The translations under genes and the position numbers were made by a program. Below the pieces are notes generated by a model that was not told where the DNA came from, did not search any database, and saw nothing but the letters and a program-made list of their open reading frames with translations. This document shows positions 35,518 through 43,501 of a stretch of 64,000 nucleotides of DNA, in pieces. Position 1 is the stretch's first letter. Every line of letters begins with the position of its first letter. The stretch spans positions 310,001 through 374,000 of the forward strand of contig NZ_SMBO01000006.1 of NCBI RefSeq assembly GCF_004342985.1, in the 5' to 3' direction. The DNA comes from Novosphingobium sp. PhB57. Its GTDB lineage: Bacteria; Pseudomonadota; Alphaproteobacteria; Sphingomonadales; Sphingomonadaceae.

Positions 35518-35916
35518 ATGTTTACGAAACGGTCAGACGCCTATTCGCTCACGCCCTGCTGGTTCACGCGCGTGCACGAGCCGGATGGTCGGCGTGAGCG
35601 GGACGATGACGGCACGCTGGTCTGCACTTGCCGCTATTGCCGCAAGCGTATCCGTTCGCGGGAGGGTAAGACCTGGAACCTTGCCGATGGCCTCGATCTC
35701 GATGCCCTGGCCGCCTCGTGCATCGCCAGCCACTTCAGCGTGGTGGACGTGGAAGAGGGCATGGTGCTGGCGCGCTACCAGGTACCGCCGGGCACCGACG
35801 CCGGGGCCATTGCCGACATGCGTGCGGCCATCGTCGAAAAACACGGCTTTGTCCCGGGCGGCGATCTGGAGATACGGTTCGTGCGGCACGAAGACGTACT
35901 TCAGAAGCGGCACTGA
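35518..35916 (+). CDS. Protein of unknown function with cysteine cluster
   Basis: A 132-residue soluble protein. A cluster LVCTCRYCRKRIR near residue 35 could bind a metal with another cysteine or histidine nearby (CWFTRVHE at residue 14). The C-terminal half (VVDVEEGMVLARYQVPPG onward) looks like an alpha-beta fold. It is not recognised. A strong terminator follows. Confidence 0.65.
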   Translation: MFTKRSDAYSLTPCWFTRVHEPDGRRERDDDGTLVCTCRYCRKRIRSREGKTWNLADGLDLDALAASCIASHFSVVDVEEGMVLARYQVPPGTDAGAIADMRAAIVEKHGFVPGGDLEIRFVRHEDVLQKRH

Positions 35917-35960
35917 ACCGGCGCCTGACGAAACACCCTGCGACATACCACGCGGGCAAC

Positions 35961-35998
35961 AAAAAGGGCGCCGTTCCGATTGGAACGGCGCCCTTTTC
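35961..35998. terminator. Bidirectional rho-independent terminator
   Basis: A perfect 16-bp stem, AAAAGGGCGCCGTTCC paired with GGAACGGCGCCCTTTT, encloses a GATT loop. It separates two convergent genes and can terminate both. Confidence 0.93.
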
Positions 35999-36016
35999 TG
36001 TCTCAGGGACGAACCC

Positions 36017-36298
36017 TTACTGCGCAGCGGCGCCGGCCAGAGCGCCCTTGGCGTCGGCGAGGCGGAAGTTCACGTTGCGCGAGTTGTAGGTGCCGGTGAC
36101 GCGGTTGCCAGCGACGTAAAGGCGGAAGGGAACCTGGCCCGAAGCGGTACCTTCGATCACGGTAACCTTGCCCTTCTGCTCGGTGGTGTAGTTGTAGTGC
36201 ACGCCGTCGTGCGAGAAATCGCGCGAATCTTCAGCGTGAGCGGCAGTGGTGGCAACGGCGACGAGAGCGGCGCCAACAGCGAAAACGGTCTTCAGCAT
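36017..36298 (-). CDS. Small secreted protein of unknown function
   Basis: A 93-residue protein with a clear signal peptide (MLKTVFAVGAALVAVATTA, cut after AHA). The mature beta-rich part begins EDSRDFSHDGVHYNYTTE. Similar small periplasmic proteins occur in sphingomonads without known role. It shares the bidirectional terminator with the neighbouring gene. Upstream lies a 318-base region containing no gene I recognise, but probably two divergent promoters. Confidence 0.75.
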   Translation of the reverse strand: MLKTVFAVGAALVAVATTAAHAEDSRDFSHDGVHYNYTTEQKGKVTVIEGTASGQVPFRLYVAGNRVTGTYNSRNVNFRLADAKGALAGAAAQ

Positions 36299-36616
36299 GG
36301 CAAAATCCTTAGTCTGAACGATAGGAGATTGCCTTGGGCACCCCTTATCTTGTTGCAGTGCAACATGGTTTTTTGACACCGCTGTCGCAATGGAATTACT
36401 TGCCACTGGTGTTGCAGAAACCGCAATTGTCCGGAAATCTGCGGCAAACGAGCATGTTAGCGGTAACGGAACTCCCGGAAAAACTTTCGCACATGCAAAA
36501 TTTCACCGTCAGCGGAGAGACCGGCGTTCTCTTTCAGGCGAATCGCCCGAGCGCGGCGATGAGCAGAGGGGCGGCCTCATCTGGCGATTGCGCGTTTTGC
36601 GCGCGCGGACTAGGCC
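36299..36616. other. 318-base divergent intergenic region
   Basis: This AT-richer stretch between two divergently read envelope genes should contain their promoters. TTGCAGTGCAACATGG near 36352 has a small inverted repeat. No convincing ORF was seen. Confidence 0.45.
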
Positions 36617-37096
36617 ATGGTCATGGAACTGCGATCCGACGCTCCGCTGAGCCGTGCCGCCCTGGCGCTTGCCGCCGTCATGGTGCTTTCGGCCTGCCAC
36701 AGCGGCGCCAAAAACGTGCCCGGCGATGCCCAGGACCATGCCCCGTTTCACGAGATCGGTTCAGGCGAGCGCATCCGCTTCGTGGGTACCGAGCCGTTCT
36801 GGGGCGGGGATGTCGTGGGAGAGCGCCTGACTTATACTACGCCTGAAAATGCGAAGGGTGAGGCGATCGCCGTAAGCCGGTTCGCCGGGCGGGGCGGCCT
36901 GTCCTTCAGCGGCGAGCGCAAGGGCGCTTTGCTGACGCTCGCGATCGGGCCGGGCACATGCACCGATGGCATGTCGGATCAGACATATCCTTACACCGCG
37001 ATGCTGAAACTGGGCGACGAAACCAGGCAGGGTTGTGCCTGGACGGACCGTCAGCGGCCCAGCGGGCCTGAGGTGTCGGCAACGGAAAGCCGCTGA
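36617..37096 (+). CDS. COG3650-type lipoprotein
   Basis: A 159-residue predicted lipoprotein with the lipobox VLSAC at residues 23-27. The mature part contains RIRFVGTEPFWGGDVVGE, the GTEPFW motif of COG3650 proteins, and paired cysteines in GPGTCTDGMSD and RQGCAWTD that fit the family. It is probably anchored in an envelope membrane; function unknown. Its 3' end overlaps a small minus-strand gene by 46 bases. Confidence 0.8.
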   Translation: MVMELRSDAPLSRAALALAAVMVLSACHSGAKNVPGDAQDHAPFHEIGSGERIRFVGTEPFWGGDVVGERLTYTTPENAKGEAIAVSRFAGRGGLSFSGERKGALLTLAIGPGTCTDGMSDQTYPYTAMLKLGDETRQGCAWTDRQRPSGPEVSATESR

Positions 37097-37254
37097 GGCT
37101 CTTGCGGCCGGGTCGCGGCGAGGTGCTGCTTCCGCTTGGCCGTATAGGCGTTCTCTGCCTTCGTATCGCCTTCCGAACCCGCCGGCAGGCATGCTCCGGC
37201 CAAGGCTCCGAAAGCGATGGCGCCGGCAACGGCGCCCATGACATTGATCTTCAT
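37051..37254 (-). CDS. Small possible lipoprotein
   Basis: A 67-residue frame starting MKINVMGAVAGAIAFGALAG with a lipobox-like AGAC and a short charged tail. ATG 37254 has only a weak ribosome site. The overlap with the neighbouring gene's 3' end and the short length make it tentative. Confidence 0.4.
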   Translation of the reverse strand: MKINVMGAVAGAIAFGALAGACLPAGSEGDTKAENAYTAKRKQHLAATRPQEPQRLSVADTSGPLGR

Positions 37255-37327
37255 CGGCAATGCGGATCTCCGCTCGCCCCCGTCCGATGAGCTAAACGTC
37301 GGGGCCTTGCTGCCGTTCCCTTGACGG

Positions 37328-37636
37328 TCAGCGCTTGCGGACGAATTCCGCGCGCAGGACCAGGCCCTTGATGCCGGGATACTTGCAGTCGATCTCCTGC
37401 GGGTCGCCGGTCAGGCGGATCGACTTGATGAGCGTGCCCTGCTTGAGCGTCTGCCCGGCGCCTTTGACCTCAAGGTCCTTGATAAGGGTAACCTGGTCAC
37501 CATCGGCCAGCACATTGCCCACGGCATCGCGCACTTCGACGCTGCTCTCGGCGGCGCGCTTGTTCGCCAGTTCGGACGCGGGCATCCATTCGCCGCTGTC
37601 CTCGTCATAGACGTAGTCTTCGTTGTCGCCTGCCAT
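37328..37636 (-). CDS. PhnA/YjdM-like protein without zinc ribbon
   Basis: A 102-residue protein whose C-terminal two thirds are the PhnA domain: VRDAVGNVLADGDQVTLIKD, then QTLKQGTLIKSIRLTGD and GIKGLVLRAEFVRKR. E. coli YjdM has an N-terminal CxxC zinc ribbon; here it is replaced by the acidic MAGDNEDYVYDEDSGEWMPA. Despite the old phosphonate name, the function is not settled. The start is supported by AAAGGA upstream. Confidence 0.87.
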   Translation of the reverse strand: MAGDNEDYVYDEDSGEWMPASELANKRAAESSVEVRDAVGNVLADGDQVTLIKDLEVKGAGQTLKQGTLIKSIRLTGDPQEIDCKYPGIKGLVLRAEFVRKR

Positions 37637-37707
37637 GGTCGTCCTTTCCATCAGGACGGGCCCGCCATCCTCAAGGCAAGCGCCATGGCAGGCGCCACGC
37701 GGCTTTC

Positions 37708-38136
37708 CTAGCCCTCCAGCGACTTTTCGAGCGTGATCTCGCAATTGAGCAGCTTGGAGATGGGGCAACCGGCCTTGGCTTCGTCGGCCAGCTTCTCGAA
37801 GTCCTCGGCGCTGATGCCCGGCACGCTGGCCTTCAGGGTAAGCGCGGACTTGGTGACGGCGAAGCCGCCGTCAGCGCTGTCCAGCGTCACGGTGCACTGG
37901 GTGTCCAGCGTGCCGTCCGAGAAGCCCGCCTTGGCCAGCGCGAAGCTGGTGGCCATGGTGAAGCAGGCGGCATGGGCGGCGGCGATCAGTTCTTCCGGAT
38001 TGGTACCGGGCTGGCCTTCGAAGCGCGTGCCGAAGCCGTAGGGCTGGTCGCTCAACACCCCGGAACGGGTGCTGATGGCGCCTTTGCCTTCCTTGCCGAG
38101 GCCAGAATAGCGTGCGGAGGCGGAATTGGTCGTCAT
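37708..38136 (-). CDS. osmC: OsmC family peroxiredoxin
   Basis: A 142-residue OsmC-type thiol peroxidase acting on organic hydroperoxides. The two redox cysteines are in AAAHAACFTMATSFAL near residue 58 and AKAGCPISKLLNCEI near residue 124. GFGTRFEGQPGTNPEELIAA is the family signature. It is monocistronic and could be stress induced, but no regulator site was identified. Confidence 0.93.
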   Translation of the reverse strand: MTTNSASARYSGLGKEGKGAISTRSGVLSDQPYGFGTRFEGQPGTNPEELIAAAHAACFTMATSFALAKAGFSDGTLDTQCTVTLDSADGGFAVTKSALTLKASVPGISAEDFEKLADEAKAGCPISKLLNCEITLEKSLEG

Positions 38137-38678
38137 GCCGGATTTCCTTTCATGAGGATCGTGCGTGCTTGGGGATGGAATCTTTCAGCCTGAACTTGGT
38201 CGAATGGGGTTCGGGCGCGACGGGCAAACGCAAGGGCGGCGCGCCCTGTTCCCGATTCGCTGGATGGGGGCCCGGTTCGGTGTGCAGGAACGGCCGAGAC
38301 GCCGCGCCGGTGCGCTGGACCGCATCCGCGCGGAGGAAATCGACGTTAGCGGGTGCAGCATCGAATCGCCTCCAGGCCGGGCCGTGGGGCGGAAGCTATC
38401 GCGCCGAGGCAGGCCTTCACAAGCGCGATCCTGTCCGTGATCGACGAGGAACCGGCCGCCGGGGCGGGGGCAGGGCATGTCGGGCCTGCGCGGGGCGGCA
38501 CAGGGCGGGTTCCAGCGCGGTGTTCGCGGGTGCCATATCTTTCTGTCGCAGCGCAAAATAACGGATTTCTGCGGGTTTGCGCCAATGACCGCTTCCGATT
38601 CTCCGGGGCGGATGTTATGTCTCCAGGACAAGAGAGGCGGCCCGCGATGATGGAGCCGCCAGGGAAGAGGATGGTGTC
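38137..38678. other. 542-base region without a firm gene
   Basis: Between osmC and a secreted-protein gene. The frame at 38165-38440 encodes AEEIDVSGCSIESP, which faintly recalls a PilZ domain core, but the surrounding sequence does not continue the fold. Other frames are arginine-rich shadows. The last 60 bases should carry the promoter of the next gene. Confidence 0.4.
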
Positions 38679-39026
38679 ATGAAGCGATTCCTGACAGCAT
38701 TGCAGGTGGGACTTGTCCTGTGCGCTGCGGCTTCGGCCGGCGCGGGCTGGGCAAGCGATTCCGGATCGGAGCCCACCGCGATGTCGCCGAACATGATCGG
38801 CGCCTACTTCATGAGAGAGAGTCTGGTTCCCCGAGCGGACGATCTCGCCCTCATCCAGCGCAAGCCGGCGCTCTACCTTGCCAGTTTCAACGACGGCATG
38901 GCGACGGTGGCCTATTCGCTGGATGATGGGCGGATCGTCTATCGGGTGGTTTCGGGTACAGTCAACGATACGGCGCGCGACGCGATCGACCGCGCCCTGG
39001 TGAGGCTGCAGCGCAAGCTGGCCTGA
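38679..39026 (+). CDS. Secreted protein of unknown function
   Basis: A 115-residue protein with signal peptide MKRFLTALQVGLVLCAAASA. The mature part contains PALYLASFNDGMATVAYSLD and a C-terminal helix RDAIDRALVRLQRKL. No domain recognised. A hairpin (TCAGGGCGCG with CGCGCCCTGA, near 39080-39112) follows and may stop transcription. Confidence 0.65.
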   Translation: MKRFLTALQVGLVLCAAASAGAGWASDSGSEPTAMSPNMIGAYFMRESLVPRADDLALIQRKPALYLASFNDGMATVAYSLDDGRIVYRVVSGTVNDTARDAIDRALVRLQRKLA

Positions 39027-39243
39027 CCGCAGGGAGAATAGGCGGCGCAAGCCGCAACGGCCGAGGGAAGGGAGAAGGTCAGGGCGCGGCGGACCAGAGT
39101 CCACGCGCCCTGATACCGCATTTGGCCGGATACCCTATCTGGTTTGCCGGCATTGATGTATTGCCGCCACGATCTCCGGAATTTCCACCGTATCCGAGCC
39201 TGTCGAGGCTGGACCGTCCTGGTGCGCCGCAGCATAAGGCGGC

Positions 39244-39555
39244 ATGGAATTCGTCCACCATTACGAGCGCGCGATCACCTGGATCGTTGCGCAGTGCCCG
39301 GCCCCCGACAAGTTCGCGCATACTTATGCGGGCCTCACGATCTGGCTGCTGACGGCCATCGTGATGAAGAAGAAGCTCAGCTCCGCCTGGCCGCTGGCGA
39401 TGGTGGTGATCCTGGAGGCGGGCAACGAATATATCGATCGCCTGGCCCATGGCTCCTGGAGCTGGCACGACACCATTCGCGACGTGATCGCCACACTGTT
39501 CTGGCCTTTCGTCATCTCCTTCGCGATGCGCCTGCGCCCCGCCATTCGCGGCTGA
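39244..39555 (+). CDS. Small membrane protein, VanZ-like
   Basis: A 103-residue protein with about three membrane helices. DKFAHTYAGLTIWLLTAIVM and the LEAGNEYIDRLAH segment resemble the D/K-x-x-H...E pattern of VanZ and DUF2279-type membrane proteins. Function unknown. It lies on its own after a small intergenic region. Confidence 0.7.
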   Translation: MEFVHHYERAITWIVAQCPAPDKFAHTYAGLTIWLLTAIVMKKKLSSAWPLAMVVILEAGNEYIDRLAHGSWSWHDTIRDVIATLFWPFVISFAMRLRPAIRG

Positions 39556-39665
39556 TTTTTGGTCCCCGTCGAAGCGGGGCGGCATCAGGATTTGCAGCGC
39601 AGGCGGGAACCGGCGATGCTCGGGCGCGATTCGAAGAGACTTTCGAACGCGAAGGAGGAAGCCCG

Positions 39666-40208
39666 ATGCAGCATCCGGACCCGCGCCCCTGGCTGGCCGG
39701 CGCCACTCTAGTCCTTGTCATGGCCGGTCTGGCCGGGTGCAAGGGCGGTTCCGAGCCAAGCCCCGCAGCCTCTCCCACGATCGCGGAACAATCCGCCGCG
39801 GCCGAAGTGGAGCCATCAGAAGCCAGCGAGACGCCTTCGGGCGCGGTCGACAGCCTCTCGGTCTATGTCGGCAAGTATCCGCTGGACAAAGTGGGGGACT
39901 ACACCTTCTTCCAGCATCCACGGGTGCAGGAAGGCGTTTCCCGCGCCGTGACCGATCCCAAGGTGCTCGATGCCATTGCCGCGATGAAGGGGCCGGTGGG
40001 CCCGGTCATGCGCAAGGACAACGATATCGGTGCCTCGCAGTGCGAACTGCACAATTGCGGCGCGCATAACTATGCCGTCCACGTCGATGCGACCACGAAT
40101 GCGGTCTCTTCGGTCTGCTACTACGACGAAAAGGCCGGCCCGATCGCGACCTGGTACCGCCCCGACGGGTCCAAGACCAGCGAGGGCGGCGGCTGCTCGA
40201 TCGGCTAG
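39666..40208 (+). CDS. Lipoprotein of unknown function
   Basis: A 180-residue predicted lipoprotein with the lipobox GLAGC at residues 21-25, then an acidic Ala/Ser/Glu linker. The C-terminal domain has four cysteines (GASQCELHNCGAHNYAVH, SSVCYYDE, GGGCSIG) that could form two disulfides. A GAAGGAGGAA site fixes the ATG at 39666. Its stop TAG lies in a CTAG that also contains the stop of the opposite-strand glycosyltransferase gene. Confidence 0.72.
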   Translation: MQHPDPRPWLAGATLVLVMAGLAGCKGGSEPSPAASPTIAEQSAAAEVEPSEASETPSGAVDSLSVYVGKYPLDKVGDYTFFQHPRVQEGVSRAVTDPKVLDAIAAMKGPVGPVMRKDNDIGASQCELHNCGAHNYAVHVDATTNAVSSVCYYDEKAGPIATWYRPDGSKTSEGGGCSIG

Positions 40209-41440
40209 AGCCGGCCCAGCCACGCCTCGACAAGCGCCATGTGCCCCGCCCAGTCGGGCGCGCGGTAGTCCTGCAGCAAGCGGCTCTGGCGCGCGGCCTC
40301 GGTGCTGTCGCCCAGGCAGGCGATCACGGCATCCTGCCAGGCCTGTTCGTCGTCGGCGGCCAGGAACAGCGGAATGCCGGGCGCCAGTTCGCGATAGACC
40401 GCAAGGTCGGTGGCGATCACCGGCGTGCCGCGCGACAGTGCCTCCAGCACGGGCAGGCCATAGCCCTCGACATGGCTCGGCATGAGCAGGGCCTCGGCAT
40501 CGTCGAGCCAGGCGGCCAGTTCGCTGTCGGTGCAGCGGGCGAGTTCGACGATCCGGCCATGATCGTGGCTTTCGGAGTCGAGCAGGTCGAACGTGTCCTG
40601 CGCCTCCCACCCGCGCTGGCCGATCAGCACGAGATCGGGCGTGTTCGCGCCCAGTGTGCGGCGAAGGCCCTTCCAGGCGCGCAGCAGCAGGATGTGGTTC
40701 TTGCGCGCCTCGATGGTGCCCAGGCACAGGAAATAGGGCCGGTCCGTCGGCGCCGCTTTCGCACTCTCCGTAAAGGCGACGGCAGGGGCCGGCGCAGCGA
40801 GCGGCTCGATTCCCAGATGAGCGACGAGCGTGGGGGCAGGTTCCAGTCCCAGGCTGCGGGCGAAGCCGGTGAGGGCCCTGCCGGTATCGGCCGAATTGAC
40901 GATGAACCCGTCCGCCGCAGCCAGGGCGTTACGCATCCTGGCAGCATGGCGCTCTGCCTCGCCGGCGCGGCAATATTGCGGGTGAGTGATCGGGATCAGG
41001 TCGTGGATGAGGAAGACCGGCCTCAGCGCCCGTGCGGCCAGCCAGTCCACCAGACCTGCTGCGTTCAGCCCGGTGTGGCCGACGTTGAGGTAGATCTTGC
41101 CCGCGACTTTCGGGGGGCGAACCAGAGCGGCGGGAATCGCCGAAGCCAGCTGCGCGACCAGCGCCCCCCGGATCGGCTTGCCGACCCCGGCGCTCAGCAC
41201 CGCGAAGAGGCGATCGCTGGCACGCGGGCCGAGCACGATCCGGTGCTCGCGCCATTGCAACATGGCCAGGGACCGGTCCGCGAACTCTTCGAGATAGGCC
41301 AGGCACACCCGGTCGATCCCGGTAGGCAGGCGCCCGGCCCAGAGGCGCCAGATCAGGCGGCTGACGTCGAGCACGAAAGGACGCGGATCGGCGCCGGTTC
41401 CAGTGCGGGATGTGGCGGTAGCGGGCGCCCGAGAAGACAT
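40205..41440 (-). CDS. Glycosyltransferase family 4-type protein
   Basis: A GT-B glycosyltransferase of 411 residues. The N-terminal domain has FVLDVSRLIWRLWAGRLPTG. The C-terminal nucleotide-sugar domain shows PYFLCLGTIEARKNHILLL near residue 235 and MPSHVEGYGLPVLEALSRGT near residue 325, the E-x7-E motif of GT4 enzymes. It starts a region of capsule and Kdo genes, so it probably adds a sugar to the capsule or another surface glycan. ATG 41440 was chosen over a TTG at 41476. The neighbouring desaturase gene is divergent. Confidence 0.87.
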   Translation of the reverse strand: MSSRAPATATSRTGTGADPRPFVLDVSRLIWRLWAGRLPTGIDRVCLAYLEEFADRSLAMLQWREHRIVLGPRASDRLFAVLSAGVGKPIRGALVAQLASAIPAALVRPPKVAGKIYLNVGHTGLNAAGLVDWLAARALRPVFLIHDLIPITHPQYCRAGEAERHAARMRNALAAADGFIVNSADTGRALTGFARSLGLEPAPTLVAHLGIEPLAAPAPAVAFTESAKAAPTDRPYFLCLGTIEARKNHILLLRAWKGLRRTLGANTPDLVLIGQRGWEAQDTFDLLDSESHDHGRIVELARCTDSELAAWLDDAEALLMPSHVEGYGLPVLEALSRGTPVIATDLAVYRELAPGIPLFLAADDEQAWQDAVIACLGDSTEAARQSRLLQDYRAPDWAGHMALVEAWLGRL

Positions 41441-41505
41441 GGCGGGCGCGTAGCAGCGGTCAGGATCGATTGGCAAGCGGCGCGCGAAGGGTTACTGGCG
41501 AGGGC

Positions 41506-42216
41506 ATGTCCTTAGTGCAGCGTATTCTTCTCTGGGCCTTCCTGGCCTCGCTGGCCGGCAGCATGGTGCTGGCGTTCGCGGATCCGAGCTGGCTTGCCAT
41601 CCCCGCGATGCTGGTCGCCTGGTATCTGGCGGATCTGCTGTCCGGCGTGATTCACATGTACATGGACTATCGGCCGTGCCGCCCTGGCATGGGGCTGGAC
41701 ACGATCTTCTTTTACGAAGGTTCGCGTGAGAGCGAGGAGTACCAAGGGCTGTTCCGCGAGCGGATGCGGCGGCTCAACCCGTTCGAGCGCATTTCCTACG
41801 ATTTCAAGAACCACCACCCGCGCCCGGATGCGCTGGGGCGGCGGCAGCTGTGGCGGCTGATCGGCTCCACCGTGATCGCCGGCGCCCTGCCGATCTCGCT
41901 TCTGGGCAATGTGGCCGCGCTGATCTGGCCGATTCCCGGCTGGTTCATGGCCGGATTCGCCGCATTTCTCGTGGGCGGGGCCTTCGCCCAGTATTTCCAC
42001 GGGACGCTGCACCGGCGAGACAACCCCTGGTTCATCCGCGCCATGCGCAAGCTGGGCCTGCTGATGTCGCCGGAGGCACACCAGATCCACCACGACACGC
42101 TGAAGCGCGACTTCGCCACGAATTCGGGCTGGTCGAACCCGCTGGTCAACCGCCTGTTCCGCTTCCTGCGTTCGCAAGGGCAGTTGCCCGACGCGAACCT
42201 GGAGCCGTCTTCCTGA
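41506..42216 (+). CDS. CarF/TMEM189-like lipid desaturase-fold membrane protein
   Basis: A 236-residue membrane protein matching the Lipid_desat family by eye. It has YLADLLSGVIHMYMDY near residue 40, FKNHHPRPDALGRRQ near residue 95, QYFHGTLHRRDNPW near residue 160 and the cluster SPEAHQIHHD near residue 180 with GWSNPLVNRLF after it. The His pattern would bind a di-iron site. CarF and TMEM189 make the vinyl-ether bond of plasmalogens. The real substrate is unknown, and its position among capsule genes is unexpected. It converges with kpsS with a four-base gap. Confidence 0.82.
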   Translation: MSLVQRILLWAFLASLAGSMVLAFADPSWLAIPAMLVAWYLADLLSGVIHMYMDYRPCRPGMGLDTIFFYEGSRESEEYQGLFRERMRRLNPFERISYDFKNHHPRPDALGRRQLWRLIGSTVIAGALPISLLGNVAALIWPIPGWFMAGFAAFLVGGAFAQYFHGTLHRRDNPWFIRAMRKLGLLMSPEAHQIHHDTLKRDFATNSGWSNPLVNRLFRFLRSQGQLPDANLEPSS

Positions 42217-42220
42217 AGGT

Positions 42221-43501
42221 TCAGGGCAAGTTGAACGCCGGCGGATAGCGACGGCGCACGGCGGGGCCTTCGGGGGCCTCCACGGGGACCAGCAGCCGCT
42301 CGACACTGTTTTCCACCAGGATGCGCGTGGCCGATTGGCTCGCGAGGCCGCCGCGCACCAGGCACTTGGCATGGAGCACTTTCTTGAAGGCTTCGTAGAG
42401 CTTGCTGTCGGGCAGTTCGGGGCTGCGCCAGAAGCGGTCGAGCGAGGCCTGGTGCGTGATGCCCGGCACGTCGTAGACGGCATCCCCCAGCACGATGACC
42501 GGCGTTCCCGAGGCCAGCGCCAGGGTGCCCGAGGTGCTGTTCACGCATACCATGCCGATCGAATTCTCGCAGAGCGGCTGAAGATCGCCGCCGTCGATAT
42601 GCATGACCCGGCCGGCCAGCCCGAAATGGGCGGCGCGGCGGCGGATCGCCGAGCGCCAGTTGCGGAATCCGACGTCGAGCGGATGCTCCTTGATCACCAG
42701 CAGCGCATCCTTGGGCGCATGGCGCGCGAAGCTGGCCAGCACGTAGTCCAGCGCCATGGCCATCGACAGGAATGGCGAGTGCGACCGGATCTGGAAGTCG
42801 CCCGAAAGCTGGAGCGGGAACAGGAAATAGCGCTTGCCGTCGATCTCGCGCAGGGTGTCCTGCGCCTGCCGCGCGCGGCGGCCCCGGAGCGAGAAGCGGC
42901 GGATCCATCCGAAGCCCTCGAGCACGATCGATCCCTGGCGATGGGTGCGATAGAACGGGAAGCGCAGCAGCAGCCGTCCGGTCACGACATTGTGGTAATG
43001 CCAGTAGCTGTCGTGCGCGCGCCGGTTGAACGAGGCGGTGATCGACGGGAGATCGGGAATATCGGGAAGCCTGGCCGCCGCGGAGAGCAGGTTCTGCGGA
43101 TCGCGGTCGAACGAGGAATTGCCGTTCACGCCGTCACGCTCCAGCGTCATCCAGTCGGGCCGGATATAGCCTTCCTCGAAAACGTGGAAGTGGATGCCGC
43201 GCAGACGTGCCAGGCGCATCGCCCGCATGTGCATGGGGCGGCAGTCCCCGAACAGCACCACGTCGGTGATGCCATTTTCCTGCACGTAGCGGTCGAAAAA
43301 CAGCGGCCAGTCGCGCATCAGGCCGCGATAGTCGGTCGAACCGTCCGGCCAGTCGCGCCGGTCGCCTCCGGACAGGTTGATGCGATGGACCGCCGCGCCG
43401 CGGCGGCGCAGTTCTTCGCCCAGGGCGCGGAAAAACGGGCCGGGTGGTCCCTGAAGGAACAGGAACCGGCGATCCCCAGTCGTCAGCAGCAGATGCTTCA
43501 T
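42221..43501 (-). CDS. kpsS: Capsule polysaccharide export protein KpsS
   Basis: A 426-residue KpsS-like protein. In group 2 capsules, KpsS adds the first beta-Kdo to phosphatidylglycerol, starting the linker on which the capsule is exported. FLFLQGPPGPFFRALGEEL at the N-terminus, FEEGYIRPDWMTLERDGVN near residue 125 and VIKEHPLDVGFRNWR near residue 285 are family motifs. The start overlaps the kpsC stop by ATGA. KpsM, KpsT, KpsE and KpsD are not in this window. Confidence 0.92.
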   Translation of the reverse strand: MKHLLLTTGDRRFLFLQGPPGPFFRALGEELRRRGAAVHRINLSGGDRRDWPDGSTDYRGLMRDWPLFFDRYVQENGITDVVLFGDCRPMHMRAMRLARLRGIHFHVFEEGYIRPDWMTLERDGVNGNSSFDRDPQNLLSAAARLPDIPDLPSITASFNRRAHDSYWHYHNVVTGRLLLRFPFYRTHRQGSIVLEGFGWIRRFSLRGRRARQAQDTLREIDGKRYFLFPLQLSGDFQIRSHSPFLSMAMALDYVLASFARHAPKDALLVIKEHPLDVGFRNWRSAIRRRAAHFGLAGRVMHIDGGDLQPLCENSIGMVCVNSTSGTLALASGTPVIVLGDAVYDVPGITHQASLDRFWRSPELPDSKLYEAFKKVLHAKCLVRGGLASQSATRILVENSVERLLVPVEAPEGPAVRRRYPPAFNLP

